Below are positions 36,735 to 45,189 of a stretch of DNA of 64,000 bases, one piece after another; position 1 is the stretch's first letter, and each line of letters opens with the position of its first letter. This stretch comes from Phycicoccus sp. GTDB lineage: Bacteria; Actinomycetota; Actinomycetes; Actinomycetales; Dermatophilaceae. The stretch lies in NCBI GenBank assembly GCA_017993715.1, contig JAGOME010000005.1, forward strand, positions 37,233 through 101,232, read 5' to 3'. The notes beneath the pieces are model-generated. The model had not been told where the DNA came from, did not search any database, and was given only the letters and a program-made list of their open reading frames with translations. The position numbers and the translations under genes are program-made.

Positions 36735-37626
36735 GCCGCTGCGCTTCACCAAGGGTCATGGCACCCAAAACGACTTCGTCCTGGTCCCGGCCCTGGACGG
36801 GCTGCTCGACGTCACCGCAGATCAGGTCGTCGCGCTCACGGACCGGCACGCGGGGATTGGCGGCGACGGGCTCATTCGCGTGGTCCCCACCGCGGCAGCC
36901 GTCGAGGACTCCGTGCGGGCGCAGGCTGCCGAGGCCACCTGGTTCATGGACTATCGCAACGCCGATGGGTCTGTGGCTGAGATGTGCGGCAACGGGACGC
37001 GGGTCTTCGCTGCGTATCTGCGGCGGGCGGGCCTGGAGGTCGGCGCCGAGTTCGCCATCGCCACCCGGGCCGGCCTGCGCGTGGTCCGAGTGGAGGACGA
37101 CGACCACTTCGCGGTCGACCTTGGACCGTGGCGGCTGGCTCACGGGGAGCAGGCCCACGACGCCGGGTTCGACGCGCTGGTCAAGGTGGACGGGTCGGAC
37201 CCTCTATCGGCCCTCTCCGTCGACCTCGGCAACCCGCATACCGTCGTCGCCCTGCCCGAGGAGATCGACCTCGGCAGCCTGGACCTCGGCCGAGCCCCGG
37301 AGGTCCATCCGCTCCCGCCCGGCGGGACGAACGTGGAGTTCGTGCGTCCCCTCGGACCCGGGCAGGTGGCCATGCGGGTCCACGAGCGCGGCGTCGGCGA
37401 GACCCGCTCGTGCGGCACCGGAGCCTGCGCCGCCGCCATTGCGACCGGCTTTTGGGCAGGATCCACGCAGCCCGGAGATGCCTGGGTCGTCGACGTCCCT
37501 GGCGGGCGGCTGCGCGTGCGCCTCCTCCCGGGGCAGCGGGTGGAGTTGAGTGGGCCGGCGCAGTTGGTCGCCGAAGGCGAGGTCGACCTGGCCGCGCTGT
37601 CGCGAGAGCTCCCCGCGCTCAGGTAG
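36727..37626 (+). CDS. dapF: Diaminopimelate epimerase
   Basis: Converts LL- to meso-diaminopimelate without cofactor, for lysine and peptidoglycan. From ATG 36727 it has 299 aa with the two catalytic cysteines: Cys87 in EMCGNGTR and Cys229 in RSCGTGAC. ATG 36718 is also in frame, but GGAG lies 10 nt before 36727 and only 1-3 nt before 36718. It overlaps the miaA 3' end. Confidence 0.95.
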   Translation: MTEPLRFTKGHGTQNDFVLVPALDGLLDVTADQVVALTDRHAGIGGDGLIRVVPTAAAVEDSVRAQAAEATWFMDYRNADGSVAEMCGNGTRVFAAYLRRAGLEVGAEFAIATRAGLRVVRVEDDDHFAVDLGPWRLAHGEQAHDAGFDALVKVDGSDPLSALSVDLGNPHTVVALPEEIDLGSLDLGRAPEVHPLPPGGTNVEFVRPLGPGQVAMRVHERGVGETRSCGTGACAAAIATGFWAGSTQPGDAWVVDVPGGRLRVRLLPGQRVELSGPAQLVAEGEVDLAALSRELPALR

Positions 37627-37655
37627 CCGCCCGGTCGGCGTCGGCGGCGCGGCAG

Positions 37656-38020
37656 TCAGCCCGAATGCCGCAGTGCCGCGGCCAGGATCCGTCCGGCCTC
37701 GGGAAAGCGGGCCGGGTCCTCGGCGCAGAAGTTCAGGCGCACGAACGGCCCGGCGGGCTCGGCGGGAAACCACTCATGCCCTGGGGCAACGCTCAAGCCC
37801 CGAGCCTCGCACTCGCGGACCAGCGCCATGACATCGGTCGCGTCCGGAAGTCGAATCCACAGGTTGAGGCCACCGCTGGGGACATGAGAAACGTGGAGGT
37901 CTGCGTCGGCCGACCGCAGGCTCTGCACGAGCAGGTCGCGCCGCGCTCGCAGCTCGTGGCGCAGGGCCCGTCGGTGCGTGTTCCACCCGGGTTGGGTGAC
38001 GACCATCCAGGGCGGCCGCC
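37656..38020 (-). pseudogene. C-terminal remnant of a MocR-type aminotransferase-like regulator
   Basis: About 120 residues at the end of a minus-strand frame match the C-terminal lobe of PLP-dependent MocR/GntR-aminotransferase proteins (HELRARRDLLVQSL, VPSGGLNLWIRLPDATD, APGHEWFPAEPAGPFVRLNF). Upstream of about 38020 the homology stops abruptly, and the rest of the frame lies antisense to an EamA transporter fragment. The helix-turn-helix and PLP-lysine parts are gone, so this is a decayed gene. Exact boundary uncertain by tens of bases. Confidence 0.75.
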
Positions 38021-38024
38021 TGGA

Positions 38025-38240
38025 GCACTGGCGCAGGTCAGTCAGGTCCAACTCGCCCAGCCGGTGTTCACCATTGGGTGGGCCGTCATTCTCCTGGGTG
38101 AGCCGTTGACCTGGCCCACCGCGGTCGGGGGAGCCGCGGTCATGGCGTGCGCCGGTTTCGCCGTGCGGACCCGGCATGGTCGGGTGGGCGCGACGGCACC
38201 GAGTGAGCCACGAGGCCCACGACTTAGTCCAGTAGACTAA
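38025..38240 (+). pseudogene. C-terminal remnant of an EamA/DMT transporter
   Basis: About 70 codons ending at TAA 38238-38240 match the last two helices of an EamA (drug/metabolite) transporter: QVQLAQPVFTIGWAVILLGEPLTWP and then AAVMACAGFAVRTR. No start codon or upstream helices exist; homology begins where the MocR remnant ends. The usual arrangement is a divergent MocR-EamA pair, so one deletion removed the shared promoter and both 5' halves. Confidence 0.72.
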
Positions 38241-38243
38241 GTC
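38221..38243. promoter_or_regulatory. Operator of the Phd/PIN toxin-antitoxin operon
   Basis: GACTTAGTC (38221-38229) and GACTAAGTC (38235-38243) are perfect 9-bp arms around a 5-nt spacer. The dyad covers the TAGACT -10 box and ends 2 bp before the antitoxin ATG, the typical place for Phd-type autorepression. Confidence 0.8.
38233..38238 (+). promoter_or_regulatory. Leaderless -10 box of the toxin-antitoxin operon (TAGACT)
   Basis: TAGACT ends 7 nt before ATG 38246 and lies inside the operator dyad. Confidence 0.6.
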
Positions 38244-38245
38244 CC

Positions 38246-38524
38246 ATGACAGCCCAGCCACACCGTCCCGATCGTCATCGACAGGGCGGCACAGTCGTGG
38301 GCGTGCACGAGGCCAAGACCCACCTGTCCAAGCTGCTCGCCCGGGTCGCCAACGGCGAGGTCATCACCATTTCCCGCAACGGCACACCGGTTGCTCAATT
38401 GTCCCCAGCAGTCCGCCCCGGGATCACCTTGGGGACGATGTCCGGGCTCATCTCGTGGGACCCCAACACGTTCGACGAGCCAGATCCCCTCTTGGTGGCG
38501 TCGATGGAAAACGGGCCTATCTGA
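38246..38524 (+). CDS. Phd/YefM family antitoxin
   Basis: A 92-aa antitoxin of the Phd/YefM fold. The DNA-binding N-terminal part is recognisable (VGVHEAKTHLSKLLARVANGE, then ITISRNGTPVAQLSP), and the C-terminal tail with DPNTFDEPDPLL would bind the toxin. The ATG is preceded by a perfect operator dyad and a -10 box without a ribosome-binding site. The stop overlaps the toxin ATG (TGATG), so production is coupled. Confidence 0.9.
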   Translation: MTAQPHRPDRHRQGGTVVGVHEAKTHLSKLLARVANGEVITISRNGTPVAQLSPAVRPGITLGTMSGLISWDPNTFDEPDPLLVASMENGPI

Positions 38525-38901
38525 TGCTCCTGGACTCCCACGTTGTGCTGGACCTTTTGGAGGGCGGGGATCGCACCGGTCCCCGGACGCGCGCAGAGGT
38601 TCAGGAGCGACAGGTCTTCGTTTCGGCGGCCACCACGTGGGAACTCAGCATCAAGTCCCGGGCTGGGCGCCTCCGCATCAATGGTGATCTCGCGGTGGGG
38701 ATCGATCGCGCCGGCTTCTCGCAACTCCCGATTCTTCAGGAGCACACCCTGCGCATCGGTGACATCGAGGGCCTGCCGCACGCGGACCCGTTCGATCGAC
38801 TCCTCCTCACCCAGGCGCGGGTCGAGGGCCTGGACTTCGTCACCTGGGATCGGGCGATCCTTGCCGCCGGGCTGCCCTTTGTCAGGGACGCGCGGGACTG
38901 A
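38524..38901 (+). CDS. PIN domain toxin (VapC-like ribonuclease)
   Basis: A 125-aa PIN-domain ribonuclease. The acidic metal site is complete: Asp4 in LLDSHV, Glu40 in TTWELSIK, Asp91 in HADPFDRLL and Asp109 in TWDRA. Length is typical. It is coupled to the Phd-type antitoxin gene. The 3' end overlaps the convergent methyltransferase gene by 20 bp. The RNA target is unknown. Confidence 0.92.
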   Translation: MLLDSHVVLDLLEGGDRTGPRTRAEVQERQVFVSAATTWELSIKSRAGRLRINGDLAVGIDRAGFSQLPILQEHTLRIGDIEGLPHADPFDRLLLTQARVEGLDFVTWDRAILAAGLPFVRDARD

Positions 38902-39493
38902 CCCGCAGCACCCGGAAACCCTTGCTGGTGGCGTGGCGGGCACACGGCATTCCCAGTTCGGTGTCGATCCAGCGTTGCAGGGAGTCCGAGCCGAGGTTCT
39001 TTTGGACCACGAGGAATGCCGTGCCGCCCGGGGCGAGTCGCGAGAGCCAGGTTGCCAACAGGTCGTGCAAGGCGGTCTTGCCGATCCGGATCGGTGGGTT
39101 GCTCCAGATCAGGTCATAGGCCGTGTCAGCAGGAACGGCGTCCGGGCGAAGCGCCTGGATCCCGGTCAGCCCCAACGATTGGGCATTGCGCGCTGTCAGA
39201 TCGAGGCTGCGCTCATTGACATCGACCGCGTCGATCGTGGCCGCCGGGGCGAGGAGCCCGAGCGTGATCGCGATCGGCCCCCAGCCGCAGCCCAGATCGA
39301 GGAACTTCCCCGTCCCCGGAGGCGGTGGCACGTGGTCAAGCAGGACCGCCGTGCCTTTGTCCACACCGCCGGGGGAGAAGATGCCGGGAGCCACCTGCAC
39401 CGTGACCGTGCGACCGGCAAGGTGGACCACGCGCCCGGTGCGTTCGTCGGCACTGGCCGGGTGGGCCGAGAAGTAGTGATCGGAGTCGCTCAT
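38882..39493 (-). CDS. RsmC-type class I methyltransferase
   Basis: A 203-aa SAM-dependent methyltransferase of the small MTS domain (RsmC/RlmG group), which methylate guanine in rRNA. Seen are the SAM motif FLDLGCGWGPIAI, acidic VDVNERSLDL and the catalytic SNPPIRIGK. It corresponds to the C-terminal half of E. coli RsmC, the usual form in actinobacteria. ATG 39493 has a TACCGT box 8 nt upstream. The 3' end overlaps the PIN toxin gene by 20 bp. Confidence 0.87.
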   Translation of the reverse strand: MSDSDHYFSAHPASADERTGRVVHLAGRTVTVQVAPGIFSPGGVDKGTAVLLDHVPPPPGTGKFLDLGCGWGPIAITLGLLAPAATIDAVDVNERSLDLTARNAQSLGLTGIQALRPDAVPADTAYDLIWSNPPIRIGKTALHDLLATWLSRLAPGGTAFLVVQKNLGSDSLQRWIDTELGMPCARHATSKGFRVLRVSPARP

Positions 39494-39501
39494 CGGCGCC
39501 C

Positions 39502-39507
39502 ACGGTA
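39502..39507 (-). promoter_or_regulatory. Leaderless -10 box for the methyltransferase gene (TACCGT)
   Basis: On the minus strand TACCGT ends 8 nt before ATG 39493. Confidence 0.35.
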
Positions 39508-39563
39508 GTGGCGCCCGATCACGAGCGGGAATTCGGTTGGGCCCGGTGGCGCTCAATGGGAAG

Positions 39564-41045
39564 ATGAACAGCACGATGACTGAACGACACCACCTCGCCA
39601 CCACGGCCCAGGCCCTGTCCGACGACCGCTTCGACGCCGACGGCTTCGTCGTTGACGACGAGGTCCTGCCGCTGTATCAGGGTGAGCAACTCGAGCGCGA
39701 CGAGCGCGCGGCCCTGCGCCGGGTCGCCGGTCTGTCCACCGAGTTGCAGGACGTCACCGAGGTCGAGTACCGCCAACTGCGACTTGAGCGCGTCGTCCTC
39801 GCGGCGGTCTGGTCCGAGGGCACGCTGACCGATGCGGAGAACTCACTACGCGAGTTGGCCGCGCTCGCCGAGACCGCTGGTGCGGAGGTGCTCGATGGGG
39901 TGATGCAGCGTCGCCAAAAGCCGGACACCGCGACCTACCTGGGCAAGGGCAAGGCACAGGAGCTGCGTGACATCGTCATCGCCGAGGGCGCCGACACCGT
40001 CATCGCCGACACCGAGTTGGCGCCCTCGCAGCGCCGAGCCCTGGAGGACGTCGTCAAGGTCAAGGTCATCGACCGCACCGCCCTCATCCTCGACATCTTC
40101 GCCCAGCACGCAAAGTCCAAAGAGGGCAAGGCCCAGGTCGAGTTGGCCCAGCTCCAGTACTTGCTGCCGCGACTGCGCGGTTGGGGTGAGTCGATGAGTC
40201 GGCAGGCCGGTGGTCAAGTCGGCGGCGCCGGCCAAGGGATGGGTTCGCGCGGTCCTGGTGAGACCAAGATCGAGCTCGACCGGCGACGGATCAACACCCG
40301 CATCGCCAAGCTGCGCCGCGAGATCAAAGACATGAAGGTCGTGCGCGACACCAAACGCGGCAGCCGCCATGCCCGCCAGATCCCGAGCGTCGCCATTGCG
40401 GGCTACACCAATGCCGGGAAGTCCTCGCTGCTCAACCGCCTCACTGGGGCCGGCGTCCTGGTCCAGAACCAGCTCTTCGCCACCTTGGACCCCACGGTGC
40501 GGCGGGCCGAAACGGGCGATGGTCGTCTGTACACGCTCGCCGACACGGTGGGGTTTGTCCGTCACCTGCCCCATCAGCTAGTCGAGGCCTTCAGGTCCAC
40601 CTTGGAAGAGGTCGGTGAGTCGGACCTGCTCCTGCATGTGGTCGACGGTTCCCACCCCGACCCCGAAGGCCAGATCTCGGCGGTGAGGAGTGTCCTGGCC
40701 GATGTCGACGCGGGCGACGTCAAAGAGGTCATCGTCGTCAACAAGTGCGACATCGCCGACCCGGAAGTGCTCGATCGCCTGCGGCGCAACGAGAAGCACA
40801 CCATCTTTGTCTCGGCCCGCACCGGTGAGGGCATCGAGGAGCTGCGTGCCCTCATCGCCGATGAGCTCCCGGCACCGGACATCATGGTCGACGTCCTCGT
40901 GCCGTACTCGCGCGGAGATCTGGTCTCCCGGATCCACGAGAGTGGTGAGATCCAGACCAGCGAGCATGAGGGCGGAGGGACGCACATCATCGCGCGCGTC
41001 GGGGCCGAGTTGGCGGGCGAGCTCACGGACTACGCGATCCGATGA
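39564..41045 (+). CDS. hflX: GTPase HflX
   Basis: Ribosome-associated GTPase that splits stalled ribosomes under stress. The 493-aa product has the HflX N-terminal domain (YLGKGKAQEL, DTELAPSQRRALED), a coiled linker with GSRGPGETKIELDRRRI, and the G domain with GYTNAGKS at 280-287 (G1), DTVGF (G3) and NKCD (G4). ATG 39564 follows GGGAAG closely; ATG 39576 is a plausible alternative. The stop overlaps the next start (ATGA). Position after dapF is conserved in actinobacteria. Confidence 0.95.
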   Translation: MNSTMTERHHLATTAQALSDDRFDADGFVVDDEVLPLYQGEQLERDERAALRRVAGLSTELQDVTEVEYRQLRLERVVLAAVWSEGTLTDAENSLRELAALAETAGAEVLDGVMQRRQKPDTATYLGKGKAQELRDIVIAEGADTVIADTELAPSQRRALEDVVKVKVIDRTALILDIFAQHAKSKEGKAQVELAQLQYLLPRLRGWGESMSRQAGGQVGGAGQGMGSRGPGETKIELDRRRINTRIAKLRREIKDMKVVRDTKRGSRHARQIPSVAIAGYTNAGKSSLLNRLTGAGVLVQNQLFATLDPTVRRAETGDGRLYTLADTVGFVRHLPHQLVEAFRSTLEEVGESDLLLHVVDGSHPDPEGQISAVRSVLADVDAGDVKEVIVVNKCDIADPEVLDRLRRNEKHTIFVSARTGEGIEELRALIADELPAPDIMVDVLVPYSRGDLVSRIHESGEIQTSEHEGGGTHIIARVGAELAGELTDYAIR

Positions 41046-41971
41046 TCGAGATCAGGGCGCAGGGAGCCGGAGAGTTGGCTGCCGCGCTCGAGGTGAGTCG
41101 GTCCGCTTTCGGCGATGACGGCGTGGCTATCTCCGCGCTCATCGATGATCTCCAGGCCTCGCCTGCCTTCTGCGGGCAGTCTTGGATCGCGTGGGACGGT
41201 GACCAACCGGTCGGGCACGTGATGCTCTCGCGCGGCTGGATCGACGCGGTGCGCCGCCTCGTCGAGTGCCCGGTGCTCAGTCCGCTGTCGGTGGCGCCCT
41301 CGGCCCAGGGCCGGGGCATCGGGCGTGCCTTGGTCGCCCATGCCGTGGCATCTGCCGGTGCTGGAGGCGCTCCTGCCGTTGTCCTGGAGGGAGATCCGCA
41401 GTACTACGGGCGGTTGGGCTTCGAGCCGGCCGAGGCCCGAGGGGTACTGCGACCCTCGACAGCCATCCCTGAATCTGCCTTCCAATGGGTGCGCTGCGAG
41501 GCCTATGAGCCCTGGATGCGCGGACGATTTGTCTATCCCGACGTCTTCTGGCGTCATGATGCGGTGGGGCTGCGCGACTGGCGACGCGAGCACGAGACGG
41601 GTGCGGAGATCTCGACCGTCACACTGGGCGCACGTGACCCGGTCGGGCTGGCCCGGTTCTACGGGGAGCTGCTCGGGATCTCCGTGGCCCCAGACCTGGA
41701 CCCGGGTGACGACTGGATCGCGTTGCGCGAGACCAACGGCTGGAGCCTGGCCATCCAGCTCGAGCCGGATCAGGTGGCGCCGGTGTGGCCGGCCAGGGCT
41801 GCAGACCAACATATGCAGGCGCACCTGGAGATCCGGGTCGACGATCTCCAGGCCGGGATGCTTCATGCGCTGGCATGTGGTGCGCGACGTGCCGAGCACC
41901 AGCCGCAGGACGACGTTCGGGTCATGCTCGACCCGGAGGGGCATCCCTTCTGCCTTTGGGTCGAGGATTGA
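41042..41971 (+). CDS. GNAT acetyltransferase fused to a VOC/glyoxalase-like domain
   Basis: A 309-aa fusion. Residues 1 to about 175 are a GNAT fold with acetyl-CoA motif PLSVAPSAQGRGIGRALV and YYGRLGFEPA. Residues 188-309 form a vicinal-oxygen-chelate (glyoxalase/bleomycin-resistance-like) domain, from VTLGARDPVGLARFYGELLG to VMLDPEGHPFCLW. Each domain normally exists alone. A two-step detoxification or an inactivating transferase is possible, but the substrate is unknown. It is coupled to hflX (ATGA) and to the next GNAT gene (TGATG). Confidence 0.85.
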   Translation: MIEIRAQGAGELAAALEVSRSAFGDDGVAISALIDDLQASPAFCGQSWIAWDGDQPVGHVMLSRGWIDAVRRLVECPVLSPLSVAPSAQGRGIGRALVAHAVASAGAGGAPAVVLEGDPQYYGRLGFEPAEARGVLRPSTAIPESAFQWVRCEAYEPWMRGRFVYPDVFWRHDAVGLRDWRREHETGAEISTVTLGARDPVGLARFYGELLGISVAPDLDPGDDWIALRETNGWSLAIQLEPDQVAPVWPARAADQHMQAHLEIRVDDLQAGMLHALACGARRAEHQPQDDVRVMLDPEGHPFCLWVED

Positions 41972-42519
41972 TGACCGGCACCGTGCAGGCGGTACGCCGA
42001 TCCGGATTCACCGCACAGGATCGCGAGCGCGTCCTTGACCTGTGGTCCGCGGTGACCGAGGCGGGCGGGGCGGTGGGGTTCGTGCCTGGGGCGGCTCGCG
42101 CCGACATCGAGACGGCTCTGCGGGCTCACGAGGATTCCATGCGCGCGGGATACACCGTTGCCGTGCTTGTGCGCATCGACGCCGAGATCGTCGCCATGGC
42201 CTTCCTCGAACAGGTCCGCAATGTCTTGCTCGCACATGGACGCTGGGTGTACCGGGTCATGGTCGACCCTGCCCGCCAGCGATCCGGACTAGGCCGCCAC
42301 CTGATGCACGGGGTCCACGACGTCGCTCGCAGCGATGGGGTGGAGATCATCTCCCTAGGGGTCCGCGGCGGCTACGGCACGGAAGCGTTCTACGCCTCGG
42401 TCGGCTATTTGGAGGTGGGTCGGATCGTCGGCGCCATCAGGGTGGCTCCGGGTGACGACCGTGATGACATCACGATGAGCCGCCGCCTGGATCGTCACGC
42501 GGACCCCGGCGCACGCTGA
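41971..42519 (+). CDS. GNAT family N-acetyltransferase
   Basis: A 182-aa acetyltransferase with the central strand VYRVMVDPARQRSGLGRHLM (acetyl-CoA motif) and FYASVGYLEVG at the end. It overlaps the preceding fusion gene by one base (TGATG), so hflX, the fusion and this gene form one coupled unit. Substrate unknown. It converges on the DUF3516 helicase. Confidence 0.87.
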   Translation: MTGTVQAVRRSGFTAQDRERVLDLWSAVTEAGGAVGFVPGAARADIETALRAHEDSMRAGYTVAVLVRIDAEIVAMAFLEQVRNVLLAHGRWVYRVMVDPARQRSGLGRHLMHGVHDVARSDGVEIISLGVRGGYGTEAFYASVGYLEVGRIVGAIRVAPGDDRDDITMSRRLDRHADPGAR

Positions 42520-42542
42520 GACCCGGTCCAGGTGAGCGGCCG

Positions 42543-45119
42543 TCAGAGTCGTCGCAGTGCGCTGGTGTGCAACACGAGCTCGCCGATCTCGTCGCTGGCG
42601 TCGAGGTCGACGTCGGCCTCGATGACCCAGTCGTGATCGGCTGCCGGGTCGGCCAGCGTCTGCCGGACCAACCAGTGCCGCCCACCGTCAGGGTGATCGA
42701 GAATCGTGAAGAGCTGGGGTCCGCGGGCATCGGCGTCCAAGCCGACGGTGGCGTGCTCGGCGAAGTAGTCCTCGAGCGCGTCGTCCCACGCGGCAGCCTT
42801 CATGATCACCTGGCGAGGCGGATCCGTGAGGTTCGCGCGAGCGGCCTCTGCGGCATTGAGCGCCGGGACATCATCACGGGCCACGAGCTCGACCGTGCGC
42901 CACATGGCCTTGCGGATCAGGGTGCGGAACACCGTGTCATTGGCGGTGAGCGGTCGGGGTGGGCGCGGAGCATCGTCATCGACAACTTCGCGGCGAGCAT
43001 GGTCGGGGTCGCCCAGGGCCTCCCACTCGTCGACGAGGCTGGAGTCGGTTTGCCGCACGGTCTCCCCGAGCCAGTCGACGAGCTCGTCGAAGCCGGCTGA
43101 CTGATGCGATTCCGGAACCGTTTGGCGCAGCGTGCGGTAGGCGTCACTGAGATAGCGCAGCACGACGCCTTCGGATCGGCTGAGTCCGTAGCGGCCGATG
43201 AGGTCGGTGAAGCTCATCGCCTGCTCCCACATCTGGCGCACCACGGATTTGGCGGACAGCGCGTCGTCGGGCAGCCACGGATGCGCCCTCCGGTACTGCT
43301 CGAATGCCGCCTCCAGCAACTCGCCAAGGGGCTTGGGCCAGCTGACGTCCTCGAGGAGCTCGACGCGTTCCTCGTACTCGATGCCGTCAGCCTTCATCTG
43401 CGCGACAGCCTCGCCCCGGGCCGCCCACTGCTGAGCCATGAGCACCGGACGGGGGTCGTCCAGAACGGACTCGACGACCGAGACGACGTCGAGGTAGTGC
43501 TCGGGACTGTCCGCGTCCAGCAGCTCCAGCGCCGCGAGCGCGAAGTGCGCGAGCGGCTGGTTCAGCGCGAAGTCCTCCGGCAGATCCACGGCCAAGTCCA
43601 CCCTGCGACCATCGGGCCCTGGCGTCGCGAGGCGCACGAGCACCCCGGAGTCCAGCAGGCTGCGCCCAAGCCGGATCGCTCGCCGCGCGAGCCTGGCCTG
43701 GCCCGCCGGGGTCTCATGGCTGTGCCGGATGAGCGCGCTCAATGCGGCGACGGGATCACCGGGCCGGGCGACGAGGTTGAGGATCATCGCATTGTCGATC
43801 CGCATCCGGCTCTGGAGTGACTCCGGGGATGCGGAGACGAGTTTGTCGAAGGTCTGCTCGGTCCACACAACCGTGCCTGGCTCCGGCTTGACCCGCTGAA
43901 CCCGCTTGATCTTGACCGGGTCATCCCCCGCCTTGGCCAGCCGCCGGGCATTCTCGATGAGGTGGTCGGGGGCCTGCACGACGATCTCGCCGCTGGTGTC
44001 GAACCCGGCGCGGCCGGCGCGGCCAGCGATCTGGTGGAACTCCCGCGCTTTGAAAACACGTTCGCGCTGGCCATCGAACTTGACCAGTTGAGTGAACAGC
44101 ACGGTCCTGATGGGCACGTTGATGCCCACGCCCAACGTGTCCGTCCCCGCAATGACCTTGAGCAGGCCCGCCTGCGCCAGTTGCTCGACTACGCGACGGT
44201 AGCGAGGCAGCATTCCGGCATGGTGGACGCCAATACCCCTGCGTAGCAACGCAACCAGGGTGCGTCCGAAGCCCGCAGCGAAGCGAACTCCCGCCAGTCG
44301 GCGTGCGACGTCGTCCTTCTCGGCGGGCGTGAGGACGGTCAGGGTCCGCAATGACTGGGCGTGTTCGGCTGCGGCGGCCTGGGATGGGTGGACGACGTAG
44401 ACCGGAGCCCGACGGGTCGCGATGATCTCCTCGACCACCTCCTGCATCGGCTCGACCGACCACTGCCAGGTCAGGGGGACCGGCCGCTGAGTGGCGGTCA
44501 CTTCGGCCACGAGGCGACGGGTGCGCCTGGTGAGGTCCGTCGCGATGGCGCTGACATCGCCGAGGGTCGCGGACATTAAGAGGAACTGGGCCTGCGGGAG
44601 CTCCAGGAGCGGCACCTGCCACGCCCACCCGCGTTGGGGGTCTGCGTAGTAGTGGAACTCGTCCATGATGACCAGGCCCACATCGGCCTGCGCCCCCTCG
44701 CGCAGCGCGATGTTGGCCAGCACCTCGGCTGTGCAACAGATGATGGGTGCATCGGCGTTGACGGCGGCGTCGCCCGTCAGCAGCCCGACGTCTGCGGCGC
44801 CGAAGGCCTCGACGAGAGCGAAGAACTTCTCGTTGACCAGGGCCTTGATCGGCGCGGTGTAGAAGCTGACCTGACCGGACGCCTGGGCGATGAGGTGGGC
44901 TGCGGTCGCGACGAGCGACTTGCCGGATCCCGTGGGCGTGGCCAGAACCACATGACTGCCCGAGAGCAGCTCCAGGATTGCCTCGTCCTGGTGGGGATAG
45001 AGGTCGAGCCCCTGGTGAGTAACCCACTCCACGAATGCCGCGTAGACGGCATCGGGGTCGTTGGAGCCCAGGTCGGGGACGAGCCCAACAGATCGGGATG
45101 ACGAGGCGGGGGTTGGCAT
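42543..45119 (-). CDS. DEAD/DEAH-box helicase with DUF3516 C-terminal domain
   Basis: A Ski2-like RNA or DNA helicase, 858 aa from ATG 45119. Walker A TPTGSGKS is at residues 61-68; then MDEFHYY (DEFH box), SATL, GTDTLGVGINVPIRTV and the QIAGRAGRAGFD motif VI. The C-terminal third is DUF3516, found in an actinobacterial helicase family of unknown substrate. GAGG lies 9 nt before 45119; ATG 45128 is an alternative start. Just upstream lies a truncated IS3 element. Confidence 0.9.
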   Translation of the reverse strand: MPTPASSSRSVGLVPDLGSNDPDAVYAAFVEWVTHQGLDLYPHQDEAILELLSGSHVVLATPTGSGKSLVATAAHLIAQASGQVSFYTAPIKALVNEKFFALVEAFGAADVGLLTGDAAVNADAPIICCTAEVLANIALREGAQADVGLVIMDEFHYYADPQRGWAWQVPLLELPQAQFLLMSATLGDVSAIATDLTRRTRRLVAEVTATQRPVPLTWQWSVEPMQEVVEEIIATRRAPVYVVHPSQAAAAEHAQSLRTLTVLTPAEKDDVARRLAGVRFAAGFGRTLVALLRRGIGVHHAGMLPRYRRVVEQLAQAGLLKVIAGTDTLGVGINVPIRTVLFTQLVKFDGQRERVFKAREFHQIAGRAGRAGFDTSGEIVVQAPDHLIENARRLAKAGDDPVKIKRVQRVKPEPGTVVWTEQTFDKLVSASPESLQSRMRIDNAMILNLVARPGDPVAALSALIRHSHETPAGQARLARRAIRLGRSLLDSGVLVRLATPGPDGRRVDLAVDLPEDFALNQPLAHFALAALELLDADSPEHYLDVVSVVESVLDDPRPVLMAQQWAARGEAVAQMKADGIEYEERVELLEDVSWPKPLGELLEAAFEQYRRAHPWLPDDALSAKSVVRQMWEQAMSFTDLIGRYGLSRSEGVVLRYLSDAYRTLRQTVPESHQSAGFDELVDWLGETVRQTDSSLVDEWEALGDPDHARREVVDDDAPRPPRPLTANDTVFRTLIRKAMWRTVELVARDDVPALNAAEAARANLTDPPRQVIMKAAAWDDALEDYFAEHATVGLDADARGPQLFTILDHPDGGRHWLVRQTLADPAADHDWVIEADVDLDASDEIGELVLHTSALRRL

Positions 45120-45189
45120 TGAGTCCATCCTCGCAGGGGTCGGCGGGAGAGTTCGCCGACCGGTCGTGCATCGCGCCGAGGTGGGCACG

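Noticed and set aside
36984..38240. 418-aa plus-strand frame starting inside dapF
   Set aside because: Only the last 70 codons have homology (EamA); the rest is a shadow of dapF and the antisense of the MocR remnant.
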